From the NCBI RefSeq assembly GCF_030161255.1, contig NZ_BSPX01000013.1:5555-69554 (forward strand): a DNA stretch of 64,000 nt, read 5' to 3'. The notes below the pieces were generated by a model. It was given only the letters and a program-made list of their open reading frames with translations. It made no database searches and was not told the origin of the DNA. Below are positions 1-7,239 of this stretch, piece after piece (the stretch's first letter is position 1; every line of letters begins with the position of its first letter). Both the position numbers and the translations under genes were made by a program. Origin of the DNA: Zoogloea oryzae (GTDB taxonomy: Bacteria > Pseudomonadota > Gammaproteobacteria > Burkholderiales > Rhodocyclaceae).

Positions 1-1
1 G

Positions 2-196
2 CTGGGCGCCATTGTGTATCAAGCACTTGCCGTTGGAAGGTTGGAGCAACGTTCCGGGCTTCCACTGGAGAAACGTCCGCTACCAGAAGGTTGGTATGAG
101 AACGCGTACATCAGTTACAACGTCATGATCTGCACATTCTTCCTGGGCGCAACCTCGCTACTGGCAGCGCTGATACTAAAGGTCATCGGTCCTTGA
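2..196 (+). CDS. Partial hypothetical membrane protein (5' end outside window)
   Basis: The open frame continues to the left edge, so only the last ~64 residues are visible. A GTG at 14 is a possible but unproven start. The segment has a charged middle part (LPLEKRPLPEGWYEN) and a C-terminal hydrophobic stretch (MICTFFLGATSLLAALIL) that looks like one membrane helix with a very short tail. No family is recognised. Base composition is clearly lower in G+C than the genes after 1.4 kb, as in the next gene. Bases 197-285 hold no other gene. Confidence 0.45.
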   Translation: MGAIVYQALAVGRLEQRSGLPLEKRPLPEGWYENAYISYNVMICTFFLGATSLLAALILKVIGP

Positions 197-285
197 TGCC
201 GCTCACGCAGGCGTTTGTCTCGATTTCCGACCCGCACTGCGCCCGACAGTTAACGTAGGACATCAATCTAAGCGAGGCGTCTCCA

Positions 286-1074
286 GTGCAGGTCACCGAC
301 AAGGCATACCAGGAACATCGTGTATTCGCTGAACTTCAGCAATACATGAAATTTTATGAGCACCTTGCGACGTCGGTATTCTCCTTCGCTACCTTGGGTA
401 CCAAGGCAATCGGCAATATCGACACCTACGTCTACTCCTCGATTCAAGGCACGATTGACTCAATAAAAACAATTCTGCTTGCGGGGCGGATCAATGACGC
501 ATACGCGTTACTAAGGAAGTACTACGACTCGACGATAATCAACGTCTACTCGAACCTCTACCTCCACGATAATTTCAGCATCGAAAACTTCGTCGTTCAG
601 AAGATCACTAATTGGCTTCAGGGAAAGGAAACACTGCCGGAGTACCGGGTGATGTCTCGATACATCAAAGCCTCCCCAACACTCAAACCGATCACCGCTG
701 TGTTTGGCGTAGATGACCGATACAAACACCTTCGTGAGAGGTGCAACGATCACACCCATTACAATTTTTTTCGGCATGCGATGCTAAATGACGACAGAGT
801 GCACATAAAAGATCGCGACTGGTGGCTTGATCGATTTTCTGAGGACGCAAGAGATATATTCATCCAGCACATCGGCTACATCTTTTATTTAAACGACCAT
901 TACATGATGTCCAGTGATCATCTGGATGCCCTAGAGTGCGGTATGGAGCCAGAGGAAGATTCGCAGTATTGGGTCGCTCCGTTCATCCAAGAAGTGTTCG
1001 ACGAAGTCATTACTCCGAGACGCCCGGACGTTACGTATGAGATCAAGATGCATTCAGCAATGCAACTCTCATGA
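286..1074 (+). CDS. Hypothetical protein, 262 aa, low-GC
   Basis: Unrecognised soluble protein. It starts at a GTG; a weak purine run (gcgagg) lies about ten bases upstream. It is rich in aromatic and charged residues (Tyr, Phe, His, Asp), with patterns such as RKYYDS, DRDWWLDRF and YIFYLNDHYMM. It has no signal peptide and no clear membrane segment, and looks largely alpha-helical. Codon use is AT-richer than the ~67% GC genes downstream, which suggests horizontal acquisition or an accessory island whose edge lies near 1.1-1.3 kb. No mobility gene is visible to confirm this. Function unknown. Confidence 0.7.
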   Translation: MQVTDKAYQEHRVFAELQQYMKFYEHLATSVFSFATLGTKAIGNIDTYVYSSIQGTIDSIKTILLAGRINDAYALLRKYYDSTIINVYSNLYLHDNFSIENFVVQKITNWLQGKETLPEYRVMSRYIKASPTLKPITAVFGVDDRYKHLRERCNDHTHYNFFRHAMLNDDRVHIKDRDWWLDRFSEDARDIFIQHIGYIFYLNDHYMMSSDHLDALECGMEPEEDSQYWVAPFIQEVFDEVITPRRPDVTYEIKMHSAMQLS

Positions 1075-1307
1075 ATTCCATTCCGAGTAGATCGGGTTAG
1101 CGCAGCGTAACTCAACACCTTCAATATGCTCTCGACGCACCATCGTTCTCGGATCCCCCTCTTCTTCACTCTCGTGACGGATCGTCGTCGGCCCGTGCCG
1201 GCTTCGTTTGAAGCCGTGGAGGCATTGCGCAATGCCTTCCGATTAGTTTGTCGTTCACAGCCGTTCGAGCCCGATACCATCGCCGTAATGCCCAGCGTGT
1301 AAACGCA

Positions 1308-1336
1308 ACAACGCCGGCCCTACGGGCCGGCGTTGT
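1308..1336 (-). terminator. Perfect 13-bp stem-loop downstream of nrtD
   Basis: ACAACGCCGGCCC (1308-1320) is the exact inverse complement of 1324-1336, with a 3-base loop. On the minus strand it follows the nrtD stop by ~45 bases and is followed by a weak T-rich tail (tgttgcgttt). It is probably the end of the nrt transcript. The remaining bases of the 1075-1380 gap show no credible gene. Confidence 0.55.
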
Positions 1337-1380
1337 GCTTGGTTGCATGGCTTGCATCAGGCCGAAAAAGCCCGCCCCCC

Positions 1381-2172
1381 TCAAGCCGCCTTCTTCATCT
1401 GCTTCTGATACAAAAACTCCAGAATCGCCGCGCGGCATTCGACGAAGTGGGGGTCGTGGGCCAGGGCGAGGCGGTCGCGGGGTTTGGGGAGCTTCACTTC
1501 GAGGATCTCGCCGATGGTGGCGGCGGGGCCGTTGGTCATCATCACGACGCGGTCGGAGAGGAGCACGGCTTCATCCACGTCGTGGGTGACCATCACCACG
1601 GTGGCGCCGGTCTTTTCCATCACGCCGATGAGTTCGTCCTGCAGCGAGGCGCGGGTGAGCGCGTCGAGGGCGCCGAAGGGTTCGTCCATCAGCAGGATCT
1701 GGGGCTCCATCGCAAAGGCGCGGGCGATGCCGATGCGCTGCTTCATGCCGCCGGAGATTTCGTGGGGCAGTTTCTGGGCGGCGTGGCTCATGTGCACCAT
1801 CTCGAGGGCTTCGTTGGTGCGGGCCTTGAGCTTTTCCTTGCCTTCCTTGGTGCCGAACACGCGCTCGACGGCGAGGTAGACGTTCTCGAAGCAGTTGAGC
1901 CAGGGCAGGAGCGAGTGGTTCTGGAAGACCACCGCCCGCTCGGGGCCGGGGCCGGCGATCTCGCGGCCGTTGCACAGCATCACGCCCGAGGTGGGCAGGG
2001 TGAGGCCGGCGATGAGGTTGAGCAGCGTGGATTTGCCGCAGCCCGAGTGGCCGATGAGCGAGACGACTTCGCCCTTTTTGATCTGCAGATTGACGTTCTG
2101 CAGGGCGATGAAGCGGCCTTTCTTGGTGTCGAAGCTCATGCCGACGTTTTCGACTTTGACGATGGCGTTCAT
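1381..2172 (-). CDS. nrtD: Nitrate ABC transporter ATPase (NrtD type)
   Basis: ATPase that powers uptake of nitrate/nitrite across the inner membrane with NrtB and the binding protein NrtA. Visible motifs are Walker A GHSGCGKST (41-49), Q-loop VVFQ (~81-84), signature ISGGM (139-143), Walker B ILLMDEP (159-165) and the H-loop His in VTHD (~197). Its 263-residue length is that of the NrtD/SsuB/TauB group. It lacks the C-terminal NrtA-like domain found in cyanobacterial NrtC. Third gene of nrtA-nrtB-nrtD, 22 bases after nrtB. Sulfonate/taurine ATPases are the nearest alternative, but the NrtA-type binding protein and nasT make nitrate the likely substrate. Confidence 0.9.
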   Translation of the reverse strand: MNAIVKVENVGMSFDTKKGRFIALQNVNLQIKKGEVVSLIGHSGCGKSTLLNLIAGLTLPTSGVMLCNGREIAGPGPERAVVFQNHSLLPWLNCFENVYLAVERVFGTKEGKEKLKARTNEALEMVHMSHAAQKLPHEISGGMKQRIGIARAFAMEPQILLMDEPFGALDALTRASLQDELIGVMEKTGATVVMVTHDVDEAVLLSDRVVMMTNGPAATIGEILEVKLPKPRDRLALAHDPHFVECRAAILEFLYQKQMKKAA

Positions 2173-2194
2173 TTGATTTCTCCTCGGGTGGGGA

Positions 2195-3145
2195 TCAGTT
2201 GGCGCCGTAGCTGAAGCGGCGGGCGATCAGCAGCAGGAGTTGTTCGAGCAGGAGGCCGACGATGCCGATCACGAAGATGGCGATGATGATGTGCTCGACC
2301 TTGAGGTTGTTCCATTCGTCCCACACCCAGAAGCCGATGCCGACGCCGCCGGTGAGCATTTCGGCCGCGACGATCACCAGCCAGGCGGTGCCGATGGACA
2401 GGCGGATGCCGGTGAGCATGTAGGGCAGCACCGAGGGGAACAAAATCTTGGTGATGATCTTGAACTCGGAGAGGTTGAGCACCCGCGCCACGTTGAGGTA
2501 ATCCTGCGGCACGCGCTGCACGCCCTGGGCGGTGTTGAGGATCATCGGCCAGATGGAGCAGATGAAGATCGTCCATGTCGAGGCCGGGTCGGCGGCCTTG
2601 AAGACCATCAGCCCGATGGGCAGCCAGGCCAGCGGCGAGACCGGACGCAGGATGCTGATGATCGGCTCGAGCATGCTGTTCATGAAGGCGAAGCGGCCGA
2701 TGATGAAGCCCAGCGGGATGCCCACCAGCGCGGCCACGCCGAAGCCGATGGCGACGCGCTTGAGAGACGACAGGATGTTCCAGCCGATGCCCTGGTCGTT
2801 GGGGCCGTTGCTGTAGAAGGGGTCGGAGAACAGCACGACGGCGGCGTCCCAGGTTTTGCCGGGGCCGGGGAAGTCGGCGGATTTCATCGACACCAGCGCC
2901 CACACGCCGATCACCAGCGCGAAACCGAGCAGCGGCGGGATGACCTTGCGGACGAAGTTGCCCAGGTGGGTGCCGAAGGAGACGGAATCGTCTGCCTTGG
3001 CGGGCGCGGCGGCGGCTTTGTCGGTGTGGGTCGTGGCGCCCATCTTGGAATCCTCTGTCTTGGTGACTTCACCCCGGACGACCGGGGCAGACTCGGCTTC
3101 GGGCCGGACGGCAACGAGGCCGGACGTTAGCGATGCAGTGGTCAT
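2195..3145 (-). CDS. nrtB: Nitrate ABC transporter permease (NrtB type)
   Basis: Inner-membrane permease of the nitrate transporter, BPD_transp_1 family. After a ~75-residue Ala/charged cytoplasmic N-terminus there are about six hydrophobic helices, beginning PPLLGFALVIGVWALVSM. The EAA-loop region (NVARVLNLSEFKIITKILFPSVLPYMLTG, quoted here as NVARVLNL...KILFPSVLP) precedes the last helices and contacts NrtD. ATG start with GGAG upstream (ccGGAGatcaccATG on the minus strand). It follows nrtA after a 105-base gap containing a strong stem-loop, and precedes nrtD. Family and context are clear; substrate is inferred from the operon. Confidence 0.9.
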   Translation of the reverse strand: MTTASLTSGLVAVRPEAESAPVVRGEVTKTEDSKMGATTHTDKAAAAPAKADDSVSFGTHLGNFVRKVIPPLLGFALVIGVWALVSMKSADFPGPGKTWDAAVVLFSDPFYSNGPNDQGIGWNILSSLKRVAIGFGVAALVGIPLGFIIGRFAFMNSMLEPIISILRPVSPLAWLPIGLMVFKAADPASTWTIFICSIWPMILNTAQGVQRVPQDYLNVARVLNLSEFKIITKILFPSVLPYMLTGIRLSIGTAWLVIVAAEMLTGGVGIGFWVWDEWNNLKVEHIIIAIFVIGIVGLLLEQLLLLIARRFSYGAN

Positions 3146-3220
3146 GGTGATCTCCGTGATCTTCGTGACGGCGGGTGAGCCTGTCGGGTTGCGTGCGGGA
3201 TTGAATCGGGGTTTGGGGTG

Positions 3221-3243
3221 GCGGGCCGGTGGTGCCGGCCCGC
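3221..3243 (-). promoter_or_regulatory. Intra-operon hairpin between nrtA and nrtB
   Basis: GCGGGCCGG (3221-3229) pairs exactly with CCGGCCCGC (3235-3243) around a 5-base loop, starting about 8 bases after the nrtA stop on the minus strand. There is no T-tract, so it is not a full intrinsic terminator. Such hairpins after binding-protein genes commonly protect the upstream mRNA or reduce read-through, so that the binding protein outnumbers the permease and ATPase. That role is inferred. Confidence 0.5.
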
Positions 3244-3250
3244 CCGCCGG

Positions 3251-4507
3251 TCAGGCCTTGATCTTGAAGCTGGCGGCGTACTTCTTCGGGTCCTTGCCGT
3301 CCCACACCACGCCGTCGATGAGCTTGGAGGTGCGGAAGTCCGACTTGGGCACCGGCGCGCCGACGATGCTGGCGGCCTGCTTGTAGAGCTCGGTCTTGTT
3401 GATGGCCTTGGCCACGGCGAGGTAATCCACGTCCTGCTTGAGGAGGCCCCAGCGCTTGTGCTGGGTGAGGAACCACATGCCGTCCGACAGGTAGGGGTAG
3501 TTCACCTGGCCGTCGTTGTAGAACTTCATGTAGTTCTTTTCGGACCAGCTCTTGCCCAGGCCGTTTTCGTACTGGCCAATCATCCGGCTGCGGATCACAT
3601 CCACGTCGGTATTCACGTAGCTCTTGGCGGCCACCGTCTCGGCGGTCTTCGAGCGGTTGGCGGCGCTGGCGTCGATCCACTTGGAGGCTTCGAGGATCGC
3701 GCAGATCATCGCCCGGGCGGTGTTGGGGTACTTGGCCGCAAATTCGGCGGTGGAACCCAGCACCTTCTCGGGGTGGTCGGTCCAGATGTCCTGGGTGGTC
3801 ACGGCCGTAAAGCCGATCTTGTCGACGATGGCGCGCTGGTTCCAGGGTTCGCCCACGCAGTAGCCGTCCATGTTGCCGACGCGCATGTTGGCGACCATCT
3901 GCGGGGGCGGCACGACGATGTTCTTCACGTCCTTGAACGGGTCGATGTCGTGGGCGGCCAGCCAGTAGTACAGCCACATGGCGTGGGTGCCGGTGGGGAA
4001 GGTCTGGGCGAAGGTGTATTCCTTTTCCTTCTTCGCGATCACCTTGGCGAGGGAGGCACCATCCACCGCGCCCTTGTCCTTGAGGCCGTTGGAGAGGGTG
4101 ATGGCCTGGCCGTTGTTGTTGAGGGTCATGAGCACGGCCATGTCTTTCTTGGGGCCGCCGATGCCCAGGTGCAGGCCATACACCAGGCCGTACAGCACGT
4201 GGGCGGCGTGGAGTTCGCCGTTGGCGAGCTTGTCGCGCACGCCGGCCCAGGAGGCTTCCTTGCTGGGGGTGATCTTGATGCCGTACTTCTTGTCGAAGCC
4301 CATCACCGAGGCCATCACCACCGACGAACAGTCGGTCAGCGGGATGAAGCCGATCTTCACCTCCTCGATCTCCGGCTTGTCCGAACCGGCAGCCCACACA
4401 CCACCCGCAGGAATCATCGTGCCCATTGCCGCCATACCTCCGAGGCCAGCCCCAGCCTTGAGAAAGCCGCGGCGGGAAAGAAACTTGTCGTCGAATTGCT
4501 TGCTCAT
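3251..4507 (-). CDS. nrtA: Nitrate-binding protein NrtA, Tat-exported
   Basis: Periplasmic nitrate/nitrite-binding protein of the NrtA/CmpA family, 418 residues. A twin-arginine signal SRRGFLK (residues 11-17) followed by an Ala/Gly-rich stretch and VWA indicates Tat export. The mature part shows family features such as KIGFIPLTDCSS and YCVGEPWN. The ATG at 4507 is chosen because it has AGGGG seven bases upstream and puts the Tat signal at the N-terminus. A longer in-frame TTG at 4540 lies in the T-tract of the leader terminator and would be meaningless. NasS nitrate sensors belong to the same family, but they are cytoplasmic and lack this signal. First gene of nrtABD, controlled by the elaborate leader described separately. 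Confidence 0.92.
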   Translation of the reverse strand: MSKQFDDKFLSRRGFLKAGAGLGGMAAMGTMIPAGGVWAAGSDKPEIEEVKIGFIPLTDCSSVVMASVMGFDKKYGIKITPSKEASWAGVRDKLANGELHAAHVLYGLVYGLHLGIGGPKKDMAVLMTLNNNGQAITLSNGLKDKGAVDGASLAKVIAKKEKEYTFAQTFPTGTHAMWLYYWLAAHDIDPFKDVKNIVVPPPQMVANMRVGNMDGYCVGEPWNQRAIVDKIGFTAVTTQDIWTDHPEKVLGSTAEFAAKYPNTARAMICAILEASKWIDASAANRSKTAETVAAKSYVNTDVDVIRSRMIGQYENGLGKSWSEKNYMKFYNDGQVNYPYLSDGMWFLTQHKRWGLLKQDVDYLAVAKAINKTELYKQAASIVGAPVPKSDFRTSKLIDGVVWDGKDPKKYAASFKIKA

Positions 4508-4538
4508 CGCTCGCCCCTGATCGTGAAATCGAAAATTC

Positions 4539-4593
4539 AAAAAAAAACGGGCGCCACATCTCCCCGCAATAACCCGCGAGGGGATGGACGCCC
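4539..4593 (-). terminator. Intrinsic terminator (attenuator) in the nrtA leader
   Basis: On the minus strand GGGCG (4593-4589) can pair with CGCCC (4553-4549). An inner stem (cctcgc/gcgggg, ~4581-4562) and nine consecutive T residues follow (4547-4539). The nrtA ATG is at 4507, so transcription would end before the gene unless the hairpin is prevented. The 5' side of this stem overlaps the loop and 3' side of the ANTAR hairpin at 4585-4600. This is the mutually exclusive arrangement expected of NasT-controlled leaders. Confidence 0.8.
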
Positions 4594-4617
4594 TTGTCCA
4601 AGTGAGATCGCCTGATC
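4585..4617 (-). promoter_or_regulatory. ANTAR-target RNA element (probable NasT site)
   Basis: On the minus strand TGGAC-AAGGGC-GTCCA (4600-4585) forms a 5-bp stem with a six-base loop carrying A at position 1 and G at position 4. These are the conserved features of the second hairpin bound by ANTAR proteins. Five bases upstream GATCAGGCGATC (4617-4606) can form a small first hairpin. It fits the two-hairpin consensus less well (4-base loop, or a 6-base loop without A1). NasT binding here would free the leader from the terminator at 4539-4593. Confidence 0.7.
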
Positions 4618-4652
4618 AAGTCGGGCCGCCGTTGGTCCGACAACCAACATTT

Positions 4653-4668
4653 AGCGAGGACCGTGCCA
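4653..4668 (-). promoter_or_regulatory. Sigma-54 (-24/-12) promoter of nrtABD
   Basis: Minus-strand TGGCACGGTCCTCGCT matches the consensus TGGCACG-N4-TTGCA with one change in the -12 block, keeping the invariant GG and GC ten bases apart. The predicted start is near 4642, giving a ~135-base leader that contains the ANTAR hairpin and terminator. Confidence 0.8.
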
Positions 4669-4675
4669 GTATTTT

Positions 4676-4688
4676 TAATTCATTGATT
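4676..4688 (-). promoter_or_regulatory. IHF site between enhancer and promoter
   Basis: Minus-strand AATCAATGAATTA is an exact match to the IHF core consensus WATCAA-N4-TTR. It lies in an AT-rich stretch between the NtrC-like dyad and the -24/-12 promoter, where IHF normally bends DNA to bring the activator to sigma-54 polymerase. Confidence 0.6.
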
Positions 4689-4755
4689 TGTATAACAAAG
4701 ATTGTTTTGGGTGAATTCCTACCCCCTTTTGGGTAGTTGAATCACCCCTTTCTGA

Positions 4756-4772
4756 TGCACTGTTGCAGTGCA
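4756..4772. promoter_or_regulatory. NtrC-type enhancer dyad
   Basis: TGCACTGTTGCAGTGCA has 7-base perfect arms and the TGCAC-N7-GTGCA geometry of classic NtrC sites. Its centre is ~122 bases upstream of the predicted nrtA start, a normal enhancer distance. A second small dyad, CTACCC-N6-GGGTAG (~4719-4736), lies between it and the promoter; its role is unknown. Confidence 0.7.
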
Positions 4773-4853
4773 ACACCCGCCGGTTTCGCACCACGCCGGA
4801 TCATCCGGCCGCAACGCACGGCAGCCTCCTGGGCGCGGCGGGCGTTTCAAAGG

Positions 4854-4912
4854 GATTCGGGGCAGAGCCGCCAACGCGCCTCCGCCCCGAATCAAGGCCC
4901 CGCCCGCGGGGC
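4854..4912 (-). terminator. Tandem hairpins after nasT
   Basis: Two inverted repeats follow the nasT stop on the minus strand. The first is GCCCCG/CGGGGC (4912-4897). The second is a 10-bp stem gattcggggc/gccccgaatc (4893-4854) with a 20-base loop, followed by CCCTTTG. T-tracts are weak. They probably separate nasT transcription from the nrtA promoter region. Confidence 0.5.
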
Positions 4913-4933
4913 AACTACCACTTTCGGATTACG

Positions 4934-5509
4934 TCACAGCAAAAGGTTAGACATGTCGATCACGTCCTGGGCCACGTCGGCCAGCTTGCGGCCCCGCTCC
5001 ATCGCCAGTTTGCGCAGCGCGTGATAGGCCGCGTTCTCGTCGAGGCCGCGGGCTTTCATCAGCACGCCCTTGGCCCGGTCGATGGTGATCCGCTCGGAGA
5101 GCTTGCGGGTGGCGTCGTCGCGCTCGGCGCGCATGTGCTGGAAGGCTTCGAACTGGGCGATGGCCACCTCGACCACCGCGTCCAGGCGCGCAGGTGACAC
5201 GGAATCAACGACATACGACGACACGCCGGCCTTCACGGCGCGGCGGATCATCTCGGAATCGGCATCCTGGGAGAACAGCAGCACCGGGCGCGGGCAGTCC
5301 CGGTTCATGATCGCGAGGTGTTCCAGGGTGTCCCGGCTGGGGGAATCGGCCTGAATGAAGATCACGTCGGGCTTGGTGTTCAGCACCTGATCGGACAGCT
5401 CCAGGGCACTGGAAAGCACGGCCGCCACCTGATGACCGGCCAGCGCGATGGCCGAACAGACGTCGGCGGCGCGCTCGCGGGAGGAATCGACAACCAGCAC
5501 TCGTAGCAT
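4934..5509 (-). CDS. nasT: Nitrate-responsive antiterminator NasT (receiver-ANTAR)
   Basis: 191-residue RNA-binding regulator with an N-terminal CheY-like domain (starting MLRVLVVDSS) and a C-terminal ANTAR domain (~130-185, including ITIDRAKGVLMKARGLDE). The receiver is atypical: only one acidic residue follows the first strand (VVDSS) and the usual acceptor region reads FIQADSPS. This agrees with NasT-type proteins, which are governed by binding of the sensor NasS rather than by phosphorylation. Free NasT binds two-hairpin RNA elements and prevents termination. A matching element lies in the nrtA leader 320 bases downstream. No NasS gene is adjacent. Confidence 0.88.
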   Translation of the reverse strand: MLRVLVVDSSRERAADVCSAIALAGHQVAAVLSSALELSDQVLNTKPDVIFIQADSPSRDTLEHLAIMNRDCPRPVLLFSQDADSEMIRRAVKAGVSSYVVDSVSPARLDAVVEVAIAQFEAFQHMRAERDDATRKLSERITIDRAKGVLMKARGLDENAAYHALRKLAMERGRKLADVAQDVIDMSNLLL

Positions 5510-5597
5510 GGGAATTCGGACCTTAAAGAGTACCGACTTACCTCAGCAAAAAGCACGCCAGCTTCGGCCCTGCGCTGCGCCGCCCGACGGCGGGGGC

Positions 5598-7136
5598 TTA
5601 CACGGCGCAGTCGAGGATCAGCACCGAGACGTCGTCACCGGCGGCCTGGCGCCCCAGGTGACGGGTGAGCGCCTGACGCAACCGGCTGACCCGACCACTG
5701 CGCGGCGAGCCCTGCAGCGTCGCCTCCAGGCCACGCATCCCGAAGGCTTCGCCGCTGGCGTTCTCCGCCTCGGTGAGGCCGTCGGAACACAGCACGATCT
5801 GCGACACCTCGCTCCAGACGAACTCCTCGTGGCTGATCCCCGCTTCTTCGGAAGGGAGGATGCCCAGCGGGAGCTGGCGGGAGATGAAGCGCTGCACCAC
5901 CTTGCCGCCGTCGTCGATGCGCAGCACGTCGGGCACGCCGCCCACCCAGATCTGGCCCTTGTGGGTGCCCGCCTCGAGGCGCACCAGCGATGCGGCCACG
6001 AAACGCCCCTTGGGCAGCAGGCCGCACAGCAGGCCGTTGAGTTCGGTCACCAGTTCGGTGAGTGACTGGTTGGCCGCGGCGCCCCGGTAGAAGGCGCCGA
6101 GGGCCGGCAGCACGCTCACCGCCGCCGCCAGGCCGTGACCGGTAGCGTCGGCCAGCATGGCGTAGAGCGCGCCCTGGGGCGAGCGGGCCACGGCCACCAC
6201 GTCGCCGGAGAAGTTGCGCGCCGGCATCACCGCGTACTGCACGGCGCCGTCGCGCAGCCAGTCACTGCGCACCTGGCGCTCCATGATCGCCATGGCGAGC
6301 TCCTGCTCGCGCTCGGATTCGTCGTGGTAGCGCTGCAGCCGCGCCGCGTCCTCGGCCAGCTGGCGCTGGATGCGGCGCATCTCGGAGACATCGCGCACCA
6401 CGCCGATGAACATCCGGCGGTTGGGCAGGGTGATGTCGGAGACCCCCAGCTCCAGCGGAAACTCGGTGCCGTCCTTGCGCACGCCGGAGAGCTCGCGGAT
6501 CTGGCCGACCACGTGCTTCTCGCCGGTGCTCAGGTAGCGGCCAAGGTATTCGTCGTGCTTGTCCCGGTGGGGGTTGGGCATCAGCATCCGCAGGTTCTGG
6601 CCGACCAGCTCGTTGGCGGTGTAGCCGAAGATCTGGGTGGCAGAACGATTGACGGAGAGGATCGTGCCCTTCTCATCCGCCGAGATGATCCCGTCGATCA
6701 CGCCGTTGGCCACTGCGCGCACCTGCTCCAGCGATCCGGCGAGCCGGCGCTGCATGTCGAGCAGCCGGCGCAGGGCCTTGAAGCGGGCGGCAAACACCGG
6801 GAACGACAAGGGCTTGGCCAGATAGTCGTCGGCACCGATCTCGAGGCCATGCACGATGTCGCCCTCGCCCGACAGGGCCGACAGGATGATGATCGGCACC
6901 CAGTGGTCGTCGGCCATCGCGCGGATCTGCTTGATGGCCTCGAAGCCATCCATGCGCGGCATCATCAGGTCCATCAGGACCACATCGGGGGATTCCATGC
7001 GGAACAGCTCGACCGCCTCGACGCCATCGGTGGCGTAGATGGGCGTGCAGTTCAGGTGGGCGAGGAAAGCCCCCACGATGGTTCGGTTGGATGCAATGTC
7101 GTCTGCGACGAGCACCCGGAGTGGATTTTCAGCCAT
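5598..7136 (-). CDS. Response regulator: receiver-PAS-PP2C (SpoIIE-type) phosphatase
   Basis: 512-residue regulator. Residues ~5-125 form a receiver (RVLVADD; phospho-acceptor Asp in VLMDLMMP; Lys in LAKPLS). Residues ~150-270 form a PAS domain (GIISADEKG, NRSATQIFGY). The C-terminus (~310-510) is a PP2C/SpoIIE serine phosphatase with metal-site Asp residues in SGDVVAVA, LADATGHG and VLCSDGLTEAE. Such proteins dephosphorylate STAS anti-anti-sigma factors. The ATG at 7136 puts the receiver at the N-terminus; an upstream ATG at 7214 would add 26 atypical residues. Last gene of the kinase / receiver-HATPase / receiver-PP2C set, so it is probably the phosphatase opposing the neighbouring anti-sigma-like kinase. 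Confidence 0.85.
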   Translation of the reverse strand: MAENPLRVLVADDIASNRTIVGAFLAHLNCTPIYATDGVEAVELFRMESPDVVLMDLMMPRMDGFEAIKQIRAMADDHWVPIIILSALSGEGDIVHGLEIGADDYLAKPLSFPVFAARFKALRRLLDMQRRLAGSLEQVRAVANGVIDGIISADEKGTILSVNRSATQIFGYTANELVGQNLRMLMPNPHRDKHDEYLGRYLSTGEKHVVGQIRELSGVRKDGTEFPLELGVSDITLPNRRMFIGVVRDVSEMRRIQRQLAEDAARLQRYHDESEREQELAMAIMERQVRSDWLRDGAVQYAVMPARNFSGDVVAVARSPQGALYAMLADATGHGLAAAVSVLPALGAFYRGAAANQSLTELVTELNGLLCGLLPKGRFVAASLVRLEAGTHKGQIWVGGVPDVLRIDDGGKVVQRFISRQLPLGILPSEEAGISHEEFVWSEVSQIVLCSDGLTEAENASGEAFGMRGLEATLQGSPRSGRVSRLRQALTRHLGRQAAGDDVSVLILDCAV

Positions 7137-7239
7137 CAGCAGCACTCTACCGTTGGCAGGCAGCGGACGCTCGCCGCCGCCTGGAAGTTCGATCGGGGGC
7201 ACGCCTCGCGGCATGCCGGATTCCGGTTCGTCGGGGCCA

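Noticed and set aside
4508..4540. Upstream TTG start adding 11 residues to NrtA
   Set aside because: It lies in the T-tract of the leader terminator and displaces the Tat signal. The ATG at 4507 has a proper AGGGG site.
4631..4648. GTTGGT-N6-ACCAAC as the first ANTAR hairpin
   Set aside because: It spans the predicted transcription start of the -24/-12 promoter, so its 5' arm would not be in the RNA. It also lacks A1/G4 in the loop. Kept only as an alternative if the start is further upstream.
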